Shown here: piece by piece, positions 11,479-20,730 of the stretch
How the letters are laid out: each line of letters starts with the position of its first letter
How positions within the stretch are numbered: position 1 is the first letter of the stretch
Assembly (NCBI RefSeq): GCF_000482705.1
Contig: NZ_KI519475.1
Coordinates: forward strand, 74,550 to 138,549
Length of the DNA stretch: 64,000 nt
Reading direction: 5' to 3'
Origin: Glycomyces arizonensis DSM 44726
GTDB taxonomy: Bacteria; Actinomycetota; Actinomycetes; Mycobacteriales; Micromonosporaceae
Translations under genes and position numbers: made by a program
The notes under the pieces: generated by a model
The model's input: only the letters and a program-made list of their open reading frames with translations
What the model was told of the DNA's origin: nothing
Databases searched by the model: none

Positions 11479-12751
11479 GACCGAAGCGCCCACTCCCGAA
11501 CAGCCCGAAGCGGGAGAGCAGCCCGAGAAGCGCCCCCCGTTCATGGTCCTCTTCGGACGCTACCTGACCGAGGCGAACTCGGTCATGGTCACGATCTACT
11601 CCCTGCTGCTGGCGTTCCTCCTCGGCGCGGTCCTCCTCATCGTCTCCGACGAGCACGTCCGCGGCACCTGGAGCTACTTCTTCTCCCGGCCCACCGACGC
11701 CCTCGAAGCCTCCTGGGAAGTCGTCTCGAACGCCTATGTCTCCCTGTTCGAAGGCGCGATCCTCAACTTCCACACCCTCGACCGGATGGCCGCGGGCAAC
11801 GCCGACGTCGGCGACCTGCTGCGCCCGATCTCCGAGACCCTGACCTACACCACCCCGCTGATCTTCACCGGCCTCGCCGTCGGCCTCGCCTTCCGCGCGG
11901 GCCTGTTCAACATCGGCGCCCAGGGCCAGCTCGTGTTCGGCATGCTCGGCGCGCTCATCGTCGGCTTCGGCCTCGACCTCCCGGCGATCGTCCACATCCC
12001 CCTGGCCGTCGTCGCCGGTGCCGTCGCGGGCGCCGCGTTCGGCTCCGTCCCCGGCGTCCTCAAGGCCACCACCGGGGCGCACGAGGTCATCTCCTCGATC
12101 ATGCTCAACAACATCGCCGCGCTGTTCCTGGTGTGGGCCATCGGCACCGGCTTCCTCCACTCGGCCACCAGGTCCGAACTGGTCACCAAGCCCGTCGACG
12201 ACTCCGCGATCATGCCCGGCATCCTCGCCCCGATCGACGACGACCTGCGCGTCAACTACTCGCTCGTCATCGGCGCGGCCGCCGCCGTGTTCGTGTGGTG
12301 GCTGCTGTCGAAGTCGACCTTCGGGTACCGCATCCGCGCCGTCGGCTTCAACCAGCACGCCTCCGCCACCGCCGGCATGAGCATCGGGCGCACCTACGTC
12401 ACCACCATGGGCGCGGCGGGCGCCCTCGCCGGACTCGCCGGGGCGGCCCTCGCGCTCGGCGTCGGCTCCGGCGGCATCACCACCAACACCGCGCTCGAAT
12501 ACGGCTTCGACGGCATCACCGTCGCCCTGCTCGGCCGCGCCAACCCCGGCGGCATCGTCGCCGCCGCGCTCCTGTTCGGCGCGCTCAAGGCCGGGGCCCT
12601 GTCCGCCCAGCCCGACGTGCCGGTGGACATGTCGACGCTGCTCCAGGCGACGATCGTGCTGTTCATCGCCGCGCCCGCACTGGTCAAAGCGCTCCTGCGG
12701 CTGCGCGCCCCGCGCGGCGGCCTGGTCACCCTCGAAGCGAAAGGCTGGTGA
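11468..12751 (+). CDS. nucleoside ABC importer permease 1
   Basis: A 427-residue inner-membrane permease of the branched-chain/ribose type (PF02653-like) with about eight to ten membrane helices. The first 35 residues are polar and proline/glutamate rich and cytosolic. GTG 11468 is chosen because GGAGGTGA sits five bases upstream and overlaps the end of the ATPase gene. The central LIFTGLAVGLAFRAGLFNIGAQGQ and GAHEVISSIMLNNIA elements are typical of BMP-system permeases, as is the late conserved GFDGITVALLG. It pairs with the next gene to form a heterodimeric channel. Confidence 0.92.
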
Positions 12752-12756
12752 GCCCC

Positions 12757-14049
12757 ATGGCAACGGACACGCAGGCCGCCGCCCCGTCGCACGTCGACGA
12801 GAGCGCCGTCGTCCGCAAGCGGGGGGCCGGCATCGCCTACGGCATCATCGGCCTCCTCCTCGGCGCCGCGGCGCTCGCCTTCCTCGGCTCGGGGGACGAG
12901 ACCGTCTTCACGCTCGACCGGACGCTCTCGGGCGCCCGCTGGACCGTGCCGACCCGCGCCGCCGTCATCGTCATGGCCCTGGTCGTCCTCGCCTGCGCCG
13001 CCTGGATGCTCGCCGGGATCCGGCGCCGCCTGTTCAAGCTCGCCGCCGCGATCGCCCTGGTCGCCATCGTGATCGCCCTGGTCTCCTGGTCGGTCTCCGA
13101 GCCGGGCATGGTCTTCCGCACCGAGTCGATCCTGGCCGGGGCGGTGTTCCTGTCGCTGCCGTTCATCTTCGGCGCGCTCTCGGGCGTCGTGTGCGAGCGC
13201 TCCGGCGTGATCAACATCGGCATCGAAGGCCAGTTCCTCATGGGCGCCTTCACCGGCGTCCTGATCGCCAACATCACCGGCAATGTCTACGCCGGGATGC
13301 TCGGCTCCATGGCCGCCGGGGCCCTGTCCACGATGCTGCTCGCGCTGCTGGCCACCAAGTACCAGGTCAACCAGGTCGTCGTCGGCGTCATCCTCAACCT
13401 GCTCGCGCTCGGCTTCACCAGCTTCATGTACGACCAGCTGAAGAAGACCGAGGGCTACAACTCCGCCTACGGCGTGCCCTCGAACGCGCTGGACGGCATC
13501 GGGCTCGGCTTCCTCGCCGACATCCCCGTCATCGGGCCGGTCCTGTTCGACCAGAACCTCTTCGTCTACGTCGGCCTGATCCTCGTCTTCGTCGTGTGGT
13601 TCCTGCTCTTCCGCACCCGCTGGGGCCTGCGCACCCGCTCGGTCGGCGAGCACCCGGCCGCCGCCGACTCCATGGGCGTGGCCGTCAACCGGCTCCGGTT
13701 CTGGAACGTCACCGCCGCCGGTCTCATCTCCGGCTTCGGCGGCGCGTTCTTCACGCTCGCGAACTCCCTGGCCTTCACCAAGAACATGACCGCCGGGCTC
13801 GGCTTCGTGGCCCTCGCGGTCATGATCGTCGGCCGCTGGAACCCGCTCGGGGTCCTCGCCGGGGCGCTCATCTTCGGCTTCGCCAGCCAGATGGCCGAAT
13901 ACCTCGACGCCGCCGGGAACTCCATCGTTCCCGGACCGTTCCTGCAGATGCTGCCGTACGCGGTCACGCTCGTCGTCGTCGCCGGGCTCATCGGCAAGGC
14001 GAAGGCGCCCGCCGCCGACGGCGTGCCGTACAACCCGGGAGACAAGTAG
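12757..14049 (+). CDS. nucleoside ABC importer permease 2
   Basis: A 430-residue membrane permease, partner of the preceding one. About ten helices are visible, beginning with IAYGIIGLLLGAAALAFL. The family element FIFGALSGVVCERSGVINIGIEGQ lies near residue 140, followed by VNQVVVGVILNLLALG and a late GFVALAVMIVGRWNPLG. I use ATG 12757; GTG 12748, which overlaps the previous stop, would add three residues. Its stop shares a base with the cytidine deaminase start. Confidence 0.92.
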   Translation: MATDTQAAAPSHVDESAVVRKRGAGIAYGIIGLLLGAAALAFLGSGDETVFTLDRTLSGARWTVPTRAAVIVMALVVLACAAWMLAGIRRRLFKLAAAIALVAIVIALVSWSVSEPGMVFRTESILAGAVFLSLPFIFGALSGVVCERSGVINIGIEGQFLMGAFTGVLIANITGNVYAGMLGSMAAGALSTMLLALLATKYQVNQVVVGVILNLLALGFTSFMYDQLKKTEGYNSAYGVPSNALDGIGLGFLADIPVIGPVLFDQNLFVYVGLILVFVVWFLLFRTRWGLRTRSVGEHPAAADSMGVAVNRLRFWNVTAAGLISGFGGAFFTLANSLAFTKNMTAGLGFVALAVMIVGRWNPLGVLAGALIFGFASQMAEYLDAAGNSIVPGPFLQMLPYAVTLVVVAGLIGKAKAPAADGVPYNPGDK

Positions 14050-14441
14050 TGACCGACATCGACTGGCCCGCACTGCGCGCCGAGGCCGTCGCGATGATGC
14101 GCCGCGCCTACGTCCCGTACTCGGAGTACCCGGTCGGCGTCGCCGGACTCGTCGACGACGGCCGCACCGTCGCCGGGTGCAACGTCGAGAACGCCTCCTA
14201 CGGCCTGACGCTGTGCGCCGAGTGCGGCATGGTCTCCGAGCTCGCCGCCACCGGCGGCGGACGCCTGGTGGCCGTCGCCTGCGTCGACGGCCAGGGCCGA
14301 CCCCTCACTCCGTGCGGCCGGTGCCGCCAGCTGCTCTACGAGCACGGCGGCCCCGAATGCCTCGTGGACGCCGAACCCGGGCCGCTCACCGTGGAGTCGC
14401 TGCTCCCCGGCGCGTTCGGGCCGGACCATCTCAATGAGTGA
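14049..14441 (+). CDS. cdd: cytidine deaminase
   Basis: A 130-residue zinc enzyme that converts cytidine and deoxycytidine to uridine and deoxyuridine. The zinc and catalytic motif CAE appears in GLTLCAECGM near residues 54-63 and the second cysteine pair in TPCGRCRQ near 88-95. AYVPYSEYPVGVA near residue 20 is the standard substrate-binding segment. It starts at a GTG that shares one base with the permease stop, so it is translated from the transporter message. Its product pool feeds the thymidine phosphorylase encoded next. Confidence 0.95.
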   Translation: MTDIDWPALRAEAVAMMRRAYVPYSEYPVGVAGLVDDGRTVAGCNVENASYGLTLCAECGMVSELAATGGGRLVAVACVDGQGRPLTPCGRCRQLLYEHGGPECLVDAEPGPLTVESLLPGAFGPDHLNE

Positions 14442-14450
14442 GGGAGCCTT

Positions 14451-15725
14451 GTGATCACCGCAGTCGACGTCATCCGGACCAAGCGCGACGGAGGCGAGCT
14501 GTCGACCGCCCAGATCGACTGGGTGATCGAAGCCTACACCGCAGGCGAGGTCGCCGACGAGCAGATGTCGGCCCTGGCGATGGCGATCTTCCTCAACGGG
14601 GCGGCCGGGCGCGAGATCGCCGACTGGACCGCCGCGATGATCCGCTCGGGCATCACGCTCGACCTCTCCGGCGTCGGCAAGCCGTGCGTCGACAAGCACT
14701 CCACCGGCGGCGTGGGCGACAAGATCACGCTGCCGCTCGCGCCGCTCGTCGCCGCCTTCGGCGTCGCCGTCCCGCAGCTGTCGGGCCGGGGCCTCGGCCA
14801 CACCGGCGGCACCCTCGACAAGCTCGAAGCGATCCCCGGCTTCGACGTGAACCTCGACGAGGCGGGCGTCGTGGCGCAGCTGAGGGAGATCGGCGCGGTG
14901 GTGTGCGCGGCCACCGGCGACCTCGCCCCGGCCGACAAGAAGCTCTATGCCCTCCGCGACACCACCTCCACGGTGGAGTCCATCCCGCTGATCGCGTCGT
15001 CCATCATGAGCAAGAAGATCGCCGAGGGCGCCGACGCGATCGTCCTCGACGTCAAGGTCGGCTCCGGCGCGTTCATGAAGGACTTCGGCCAGGCGAAGGA
15101 ACTCGCCGAGACGATGGTGCGCCTCGGCGGCGACCACGGCGTCGACACCCGCGCGCTCCTGACCGACATGAGCGTCCCACTTGGACGCACAGCGGGCAAC
15201 GCCCTCGAAGTCCGCGAATCGATCGAGGTCCTCGCCGGAGGCGGTCCGGCCGACGTCGTCGAGCTCACCGTGGCCCTCGCCGCCGAGATGCTCGCCGCCG
15301 CGGGGAAACCCGGCCTCGACCCGGCCGCCGCGCTCGCCGACGGCCGCGCGATGGACGCCTGGCGCAAGATGATCGCCGCCCAGGGCGGCGACCCGGGCGC
15401 CCCGCTGCCGACGGCGCGCCACACCGAGGAGGTCGCGGCCGAAACCGGCGGCTTCGTGGTGGACATGGACGCCTATGCTGTCGGCGTCGCCGCATGGCGT
15501 CTCGGCGCCGGTCGCACCCGGCAAGGCCAGCCGGTGCAGGCAGGGGCCGGCGTCGAGATCCTCAAAACCGTCGGCGAGACGGTCAAGGCGGGGGAGCCGG
15601 TCTTCCGGCTCCACACCGACACTCCCGAGCGCCTCGCGGCCGCCCGGGAGGCCCTGGAGGGCCGCTGGGGCGTCGGCGCACGGCCGGTGAAGCGCGGCCC
15701 GATCGTCCTCGACCGACTCACCTGA
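14451..15725 (+). CDS. deoA: thymidine phosphorylase
   Basis: A 424-residue pyrimidine-nucleoside phosphorylase that splits thymidine or deoxyuridine into base and deoxyribose-1-phosphate. The family signature is at KHSTGGVGDK (about residue 82) followed by LSGRGLGHTGGTLDKLE (about 109-125). The N-terminal helical domain, the central glycosyl-transferase-fold domain and a C-terminal PYNP domain (about 345-420, VQAGAGVEILKTVG) are all present at usual length. GTG 14451 lies nine bases after cdd. This closes a six-gene unit that imports nucleosides and begins their breakdown. Confidence 0.95.
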   Translation: MITAVDVIRTKRDGGELSTAQIDWVIEAYTAGEVADEQMSALAMAIFLNGAAGREIADWTAAMIRSGITLDLSGVGKPCVDKHSTGGVGDKITLPLAPLVAAFGVAVPQLSGRGLGHTGGTLDKLEAIPGFDVNLDEAGVVAQLREIGAVVCAATGDLAPADKKLYALRDTTSTVESIPLIASSIMSKKIAEGADAIVLDVKVGSGAFMKDFGQAKELAETMVRLGGDHGVDTRALLTDMSVPLGRTAGNALEVRESIEVLAGGGPADVVELTVALAAEMLAAAGKPGLDPAAALADGRAMDAWRKMIAAQGGDPGAPLPTARHTEEVAAETGGFVVDMDAYAVGVAAWRLGAGRTRQGQPVQAGAGVEILKTVGETVKAGEPVFRLHTDTPERLAAAREALEGRWGVGARPVKRGPIVLDRLT

Positions 15726-15764
15726 CGCAGGAGTTCCCCTGGACGGCCAGCGGAAAACAGCCTA

Positions 15765-15793
15765 TTTACATGTGTCACTATCTATGTTAGGCT
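15765..15793 (+). promoter_or_regulatory. promoter of the GH54 arabinofuranosidase gene
   Basis: TTTACA (15765-15770) and TAGGCT (15788-15793) are separated by 17 bases, a strong actinobacterial sigma-70-like match. Transcription should start near 15800, giving a leader of about 245 bases that contains both lac-like operators. Confidence 0.65.
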
Positions 15794-15828
15794 GCTCTCA
15801 CGGCATCGCGCCCGCCCCTGTGCTGTAG

Positions 15829-15846
15829 ATGTGATCGATAACAATT
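15829..15846 (+). promoter_or_regulatory. lac-like operator 1
   Basis: ATGTGATCGATAACAATT closely resembles the natural E. coli lac operator (TGTGAGCGGATAACAATT) with one base fewer in the centre. LacI-family proteins recognise such sites with a central CG. It sits about 30 bases after the predicted transcription start. No LacI-family gene is in this window. Confidence 0.55.
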
Positions 15847-15879
15847 CGGCATGACACTTCGACATCCGTCTCGAGCGCA

Positions 15880-15895
15880 ATGTGATCGCTCACAT
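15880..15895 (+). promoter_or_regulatory. lac-like operator 2 (perfect 6-4-6 palindrome)
   Basis: ATGTGA-TCGC-TCACAT has six perfectly inverted bases on each side. It shares ATGTGATCG with operator 1, 51 bases upstream, which supports one regulator binding both. A pair at this distance, about five helical turns, would suit cooperative or looped binding. Confidence 0.6.
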
Positions 15896-16044
15896 GGCTC
15901 GCTCGCATGACAGAGGACGCAGACGGCGCATCGACCCGGCAGCCGGACCGCCACCGCGGTCCGGGCCGGCGGCGGAAGCGTGCCCGACCGATTTCGATGA
16001 GCCGACCGCCCCTGTGCTGCCGACTCCAGGCTTGAAGGAATCAC

Positions 16045-17532
16045 ATGACCATGAGAACACCGAGACGACTGATGCTGGCCGCCGCCGGAGTACTGGCGCT
16101 GGCATCCGGCGCCTTCGTCGGCGCCACCAGTGCCCAGGCGGCCGGGACCGGCCCGTGCGACATCTACGCCGACGGCGGGACGCCGTGCGTGGCCGCCCAC
16201 AGCACCACCCGAGCGCTCTACGGGTCTTACGACGGCCCGCTGTACCAGGTCCGACGCGGTGACGGTGCCACCACCGATATCCACCCGCTGCAGCCCGGCG
16301 GCGTCGCCGACGCCGCCGCACAGGATTCGTTCTGTGCGAACACCACCTGCCTGATCAGCGTCATCTACGACCAGTCGGGCCGCGGCAACCACCTCACCCA
16401 GGCGCCTCCCGGAGGATTCGACGGCCCGGCACCGGGCGGCTACGACAACCTCGCGATCGCCACCGCCGCGCCGGTCACCGTCGGCGGCCACGACGCCTAC
16501 GGCGTGTTCGTCGCTCCCGGCACCGGCTACCGCGACAACAGCACCAACGGCATCGCCACCGGCGACGAGCCCGAGGGCATGTACGCCGTCCTGGACGGCA
16601 CCCACTACAACGACGGCTGCTGCTTCGACTACGGCAACGCCGAGACCAGCAGCCTCGACACCGGCAACGGCCACATGGAGACCATCTACTTCGGGAACAA
16701 CACCGCCTGGGGCTCGGGCGCCGGCAACGGTCCGTGGATCATGGCCGATCTGGAGAACGGCCTGTTCTCCGGCGTGAGCCCCGACTACAACGGGAACGAC
16801 CCGTCGGTCAGCCACCGCTTCCTGACCGCCATCGTCAAGGGCGAGCCGAACCACTGGGCCATCCGGGGCGGGAACGCCCAGTCCGGTGGCCTGTCGACCT
16901 ACTACGACGGCCCCCGCCCCAACGTCTCGGGCTACAACCCGATGCACAAGGAGGGCGCCATCGTCCTGGGCATCGGCGGCGACAACAGCCACTGGGCCGC
17001 GGGCACCTTCTACGAGGGGGTGATGACCGACGGCTACCCCTCGAACGCCACCGAGGACGCCGTCCAGGCCAACATCGACGCCGCCGGTTACGAAGTCCGC
17101 AGCGGCGGCGACCACGGCGGCGTGCACCGGCTCATCAACCGCAACAGCGGCCTGTGCCTCGACGACTACAACTTCGTCACCGACCCCGGCGCCGAGGTGC
17201 GCCAGTGGACCTGCAACGGCCAAACGGTGCAGAACTGGCTCCTGACCCCGACGGGCGACGGCTACTACACGATCACCAACCAGAACAGCGGCCTGTGCCT
17301 CGACGACACCGACTGGCTCACCGACCCGGGCGCGGAGGTCCAGCAGTGGACCTGCAACGGCCTGTCGGTGCAGGACTGGCAGATCGTCGACTCCGGCGGC
17401 GGCTACTCGAACATCGTCAACCGCAACAGCGGGCTCTGCCTCGACGACTACAACTGGCTCACCGACCCGGGCGCCGAGGTGCGGCAGTGGACCTGCAACG
17501 GCCTGTCCGTCCAGGACTGGACCATCGGCTGA
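16045..17532 (+). CDS. secreted GH54 alpha-L-arabinofuranosidase with ricin-type (CBM13) domain
   Basis: A 495-residue exported glycosidase that removes arabinofuranosyl side chains from plant polysaccharides such as arabinoxylan. A signal peptide (about 1-32, ending SAQA) precedes a GH54 catalytic domain (about 33-350) that starts GPCDIYADGGTPCVAAH, as in fungal AbfB enzymes. By recalled alignment to Aspergillus AbfB, the nucleophile is Glu237 (ADLENGLFSG) and the acid/base Asp313 (IGGDNSHW); the CC pair in NDGCCFDYG is also kept. Fungal enzymes end in an AbfB-type CBM42; here residues about 362-495 are instead three QxW-type ricin repeats, each with NSGLCLDD and QWTCNG. GAAGGA lies before ATG 16045. 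Control by a LacI-type repressor is inferred. Confidence 0.92.
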   Translation: MTMRTPRRLMLAAAGVLALASGAFVGATSAQAAGTGPCDIYADGGTPCVAAHSTTRALYGSYDGPLYQVRRGDGATTDIHPLQPGGVADAAAQDSFCANTTCLISVIYDQSGRGNHLTQAPPGGFDGPAPGGYDNLAIATAAPVTVGGHDAYGVFVAPGTGYRDNSTNGIATGDEPEGMYAVLDGTHYNDGCCFDYGNAETSSLDTGNGHMETIYFGNNTAWGSGAGNGPWIMADLENGLFSGVSPDYNGNDPSVSHRFLTAIVKGEPNHWAIRGGNAQSGGLSTYYDGPRPNVSGYNPMHKEGAIVLGIGGDNSHWAAGTFYEGVMTDGYPSNATEDAVQANIDAAGYEVRSGGDHGGVHRLINRNSGLCLDDYNFVTDPGAEVRQWTCNGQTVQNWLLTPTGDGYYTITNQNSGLCLDDTDWLTDPGAEVQQWTCNGLSVQDWQIVDSGGGYSNIVNRNSGLCLDDYNWLTDPGAEVRQWTCNGLSVQDWTIG

Positions 17533-17584
17533 CGTCTGGCCGACACGGCACCGGGCAATGACCTGATCCACCGACAAGACAACA

Positions 17585-17614
17585 GGAAGGGGCCGCCCTC
17601 GGGCGACCCCTTCC
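17585..17614. terminator. bidirectional terminator between convergent genes
   Basis: GGAAGGGG...CCCCTTCC arms with an inner GCCC/GGGC stem form a hairpin across 17585-17614. It separates the GH54 gene from the convergent subtilase gene and can serve both. Confidence 0.65.
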
Positions 17615-17629
17615 GCGTGTCTGCTGTGG

Positions 17630-18868
17630 TCACTCAGCGGCGAGGAACTCGGTGTTCAGCAGCAGGTTCGGGCTGCCGTTCACCTCGCTGACCGCGTCCG
17701 GGACGGCGCCCGCCGCCAGGGCCTCGGCGACCTCGGCGGGACTCGCCTCCGGGTGCGCCTCCAGGTACAGCGCGGCGACGCCCGCGACGTGCGGGGTCGC
17801 CATCGACGTGCCGGAGATGGTGTTCGTCGCGTCCGCGCCGTCGATCCACGCCGAGGTGATCTCGTGGCCCGGGGCCATGATGTCGACGCACTCGCCCCAG
17901 TTCGACCAGGCCATCGCCGAGTCGGCCGAGTCGGTGGCGCCCACGGTGATCGCGACCGGCTCGGAGGCCGGGGAGACGTCGCACGCGTCCTGGCCGTTGT
18001 TGCCCGAGGCGACCGCGAACGTCACGCCCGCGCCGACCGCCTCGGCGATCACGTCGTTCAGCGCCTGGCTGAACGTGCCGCCGAGGCTCATGTTCGCCAC
18101 CGACGGGCCCGAGGCGTTCGCGGTGATCCAGTCGATGCCCGCGATGATGCCCGCGTAGGAGCCGGTGCCGGAGCAGTCCAGGACGCGGACCGGCACGAGC
18201 GTGGTCTCCTTGGCGAGCCCGTAGGTCGTGCCGCCGATGGTGCCCGCGACGTGAGTGCCGTGGCCGTTGCAGTCGGAGGCGTCGCCGCCGAAGTCGATGG
18301 CGTCGTAGCCCTCGCCGATGCGGCCGGTGAACTCGTTGTGGCTCCGGTTGATGCCCGTGTCGAGGATGTAGGCGGTGACGCCCGCGCCGGTGTAGTCGTA
18401 CTCGTAGGCCTCATCGAGCGGCAGCGCGGCCTGGTCGACGCGGTCGAGGCCCCACGAGGGCGGGTCGTCCTGGACCTGAGCGATGCTGACCGTGCGGTTC
18501 TGCTCGACGTAGGCGACCGAGTCGTCAGCGGCGAGTTCGACGGCCTCTTCGGGGCTCATCTCGGCGACGAAGCCGTCCAGGAGGCCGATCTCGTCGATCA
18601 CGTCGACCGATCCGGCGGCCTCGGCCACCACGTCGTCGACGGTGGCCGCGAGGCTCTGGGGCGCTTCGTCTTCGAGGACCACGAGGTACTCGCCGGCGAT
18701 CGCGTCGGCCGAGTCGGCGCCGATGATGACGTCGGCGGGATCGGCCGACTCGGTCTGCTCGGCGCTGGCCATCGCGTTCACCGCGAGCAGCGATCCGCCT
18801 GCGGCCGCGATCGCAGTGGCGACCGCGGCTCCTCGGCGGAGCCGCCGTTTGTTTCCTGCCGTTGACAT
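17630..18868 (-). CDS. secreted subtilisin-like serine protease (S8A) with I9 propeptide
   Basis: A 412-residue secreted protease. Residues 1-36 are a signal peptide (basic start, then VATAIAAAGGSLLAVNAMASA). Residues about 55-128 match the I9 inhibitor propeptide (YLVVLEDEAP to AYVEQNRTVS). The mature domain holds the catalytic triad Asp170 (ILDTGI), His203 (GHGTHVAG) and Ser355 (GTSMATPH), with Asn290 as oxyanion residue (ASGNNG). Paired cysteines as in proteinase K-like enzymes are present. It lacks a C-terminal extra domain, unlike the neighbour at 19198-20730, with which it shares most of its catalytic sequence. AAAGGAG lies ten bases before the ATG. Confidence 0.94.
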   Translation of the reverse strand: MSTAGNKRRLRRGAAVATAIAAAGGSLLAVNAMASAEQTESADPADVIIGADSADAIAGEYLVVLEDEAPQSLAATVDDVVAEAAGSVDVIDEIGLLDGFVAEMSPEEAVELAADDSVAYVEQNRTVSIAQVQDDPPSWGLDRVDQAALPLDEAYEYDYTGAGVTAYILDTGINRSHNEFTGRIGEGYDAIDFGGDASDCNGHGTHVAGTIGGTTYGLAKETTLVPVRVLDCSGTGSYAGIIAGIDWITANASGPSVANMSLGGTFSQALNDVIAEAVGAGVTFAVASGNNGQDACDVSPASEPVAITVGATDSADSAMAWSNWGECVDIMAPGHEITSAWIDGADATNTISGTSMATPHVAGVAALYLEAHPEASPAEVAEALAAGAVPDAVSEVNGSPNLLLNTEFLAAE

Positions 18869-19009
18869 AACGGGGGAACTCCTTTGTGTTCAGCCCCTGG
18901 GGGACGGCTGACGCGGGGTGGCGCTGGGGGGTCGCCCGGGGGAGGTGATTCATCTGTGTTTCGTCTGTGTTCTGTCTGCGGTTCGGCCGTGAGGTGGCCT
19001 CACATTTTG

Positions 19010-19038
19010 AGGCTAAGGTATAGAGCAAAGTTCGTAAA
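19010..19038 (-). promoter_or_regulatory. promoter of the 412-residue subtilase gene
   Basis: On the minus strand TTTACG (19038-19033) and TAGCCT (19015-19010) are separated by 17 bases. They lie in an AT-rich stretch, giving a leader of about 135 bases. The 18868-19198 gap otherwise holds only this promoter and the terminator of the next gene. Confidence 0.55.
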
Positions 19039-19137
19039 GGGCTCGAAAGCGAAAATTAAATCATTGAACCCTTACAAGCAACTTCTGTCTAAATACGACA
19101 AACTACTCGAAGTGGAACGGCCACAGGGCGCGACGAA

Positions 19138-19165
19138 CGGGGCCGGAGCAGTTGCCCCGGCCCCG
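19138..19165 (-). terminator. terminator of the 510-residue subtilase gene
   Basis: CGGGGCCGG (19138-19146) pairs with CCGGCCCCG (19157-19165) around a ten-base loop, about 30 bases past the stop codon. Confidence 0.65.
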
Positions 19166-19197
19166 CCGTCATCCGATATGCGGTGGTGCGAACGGAA

Positions 19198-20730
19198 TCA
19201 GACTACGAGCGACCAGCCGTCCAGCGTCCCCGAATCGAGGGAGAAGGCGTCGACGACGCGCAGCGTCCATGTGCCCGAGCCGTGCTCGCCGGACAGGTCG
19301 ACGTGGAACGCCCGCCGGACGTTGTCGCCCGGGTCGCCGATGTCGTGCTCCTTGACCTGGTAGCTGGTGCCGTCGGGGGCGATCAGGTAGATCTCCAGGT
19401 CGCCGCGGTAGCTGTGCGTGATGCCGACCGCCAGCTCGCTGGAGGCGCTCGCCGCGCGGTCGCAGTAGATCGACACCCTCGACTCGACGGTTCCCTGGTC
19501 CGGTATCGGCGTCGACGTGCCGTTGGATCCCGTGCAGTCGACCGGCCCGGGCGTGTTGTCGTCGCCGGTGTACAGCAGCAGGTTCGGGCTGCCGTGCACA
19601 TCGGACACGCGGCCACGGGCGGCGTTGCCGGTCACCCAGCCGGCCACCTGGTCGGTGGAGGCGTTCGGGTGGAGCGACAGGTAGACCGCGGCCGCGCCCG
19701 CCACGTGCGGCGAGGCCATCGAGGTGCCCGAGATGGTGTTCGAGGCGTAGGCGGAGCCGATCCAGGCCGAGGTGATGTCCACGCCGGGGGCGAACACGTC
19801 CACGCAGGGCCCGTAGTTGGAGAAGGGGGCGCGCCAGTCGCTCCGGCCGGTCGCGGCGACGGTGATCGCCGACGGCGCCGACGCCGGGGAGACGGTGCAC
19901 GCGTCCTGGCTCGAGTTGCCCGCGGCGATCGCGAAGGTGACGCCGGAGGCGACCGCCGCTTCGACGGCCTGGTTGATCGCGGCGGAGTAGCCGCCGCCGA
20001 GGCTCATGTTCGCCACAGAAGGCCCCGAGGCGGTCCGGGCGACCCACTGGATGCCGTCGAGGACGCTCGCGTAGGTGCCCGATCCCGCGCAGTTCAGGAC
20101 GCGCACGCCGACGAGCGTGACCTTCTTGGCGAGCCCGTAGCTCGATCCGCCGACGGTCCCGGCGACATGGGTGCCGTGGCCGTGGCAGTCGATCGGGTAG
20201 GAGTCGCCGTCGACGAAGTCGGCGCCGTGCCCGATGCGCCCGGCGAACTCGGCATGGGCCATGTTGATCCCGGTGTCGATGATGTAGGCGGTCACCCCCG
20301 AGCCGTCGCCGAGGTACTCGTAGGCGTTGTCGAGCGGCCGGTCGAGCTGGTCGACGCGGTCGAGGCCCCACGACGGCGGGCCCGGCTGGACGCCGTCGAC
20401 GCTGACCGTCCGGTTCTGCTCGACGTAGGCGACCGAGCCGTCGGCGGCGACGCGTGCGGCCTCGTCGGCGCTCATCTCGGCGAGGAAGCCGTTGATGAGC
20501 TCGAAGCGGTCGACGACCTCGGCGTCGTACTCGCTCGACATGGCGGAGAAGCCGTCCTCCATGACGACGATGTACTCGCCTTCGACGGCGTTCTCGGCTT
20601 CGGCGCCGAGCACGGTGCCGGCCGGGCCGGCGTGGGCGCCGGTGGCGCTCAGGGCGACCGCTGCGAGCACGGCGACGGCGGCCAGCGCCGCCGCGGCGGC
20701 TCGGCGGATGGGGATCGCGGAGGTGGACAT
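19198..20730 (-). CDS. secreted subtilisin-like protease with C-terminal P domain
   Basis: A 510-residue secreted S8A protease. The start at ATG 20730 gives a good signal peptide (MSTSAIPIRR then a long Ala/Val core, ending near AHA at residue 34) and has GGGAG upstream; a longer frame would add 30 Arg-rich residues. Propeptide about 50-110, catalytic Asp152 (IIDTGI), His185 (GHGTHVAG), Ser337 (GTSMASPH) and oxyanion Asn272. Residues about 395-510 match a proprotein-convertase P domain (SYRGDLEIYLIAPDGT, GTWTLRVVD, GTLDGWSLVV), often needed for folding or substrate binding. It is a tandem paralogue of the 412-residue subtilase. Confidence 0.94.
   Translation of the reverse strand: MSTSAIPIRRAAAAALAAVAVLAAVALSATGAHAGPAGTVLGAEAENAVEGEYIVVMEDGFSAMSSEYDAEVVDRFELINGFLAEMSADEAARVAADGSVAYVEQNRTVSVDGVQPGPPSWGLDRVDQLDRPLDNAYEYLGDGSGVTAYIIDTGINMAHAEFAGRIGHGADFVDGDSYPIDCHGHGTHVAGTVGGSSYGLAKKVTLVGVRVLNCAGSGTYASVLDGIQWVARTASGPSVANMSLGGGYSAAINQAVEAAVASGVTFAIAAGNSSQDACTVSPASAPSAITVAATGRSDWRAPFSNYGPCVDVFAPGVDITSAWIGSAYASNTISGTSMASPHVAGAAAVYLSLHPNASTDQVAGWVTGNAARGRVSDVHGSPNLLLYTGDDNTPGPVDCTGSNGTSTPIPDQGTVESRVSIYCDRAASASSELAVGITHSYRGDLEIYLIAPDGTSYQVKEHDIGDPGDNVRRAFHVDLSGEHGSGTWTLRVVDAFSLDSGTLDGWSLVV

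Noticed and set aside
15829..15895. CRP-type sites (TGTGA-N6-TCACA)
   Set aside because: The spacing between half-sites is four bases, not six, and the central CG fits LacI-family sites better.
15882..16321. Short frames over the GH54 leader and signal peptide
   Set aside because: They overlap the operators and the real gene in other frames and have Arg-rich shadow composition.
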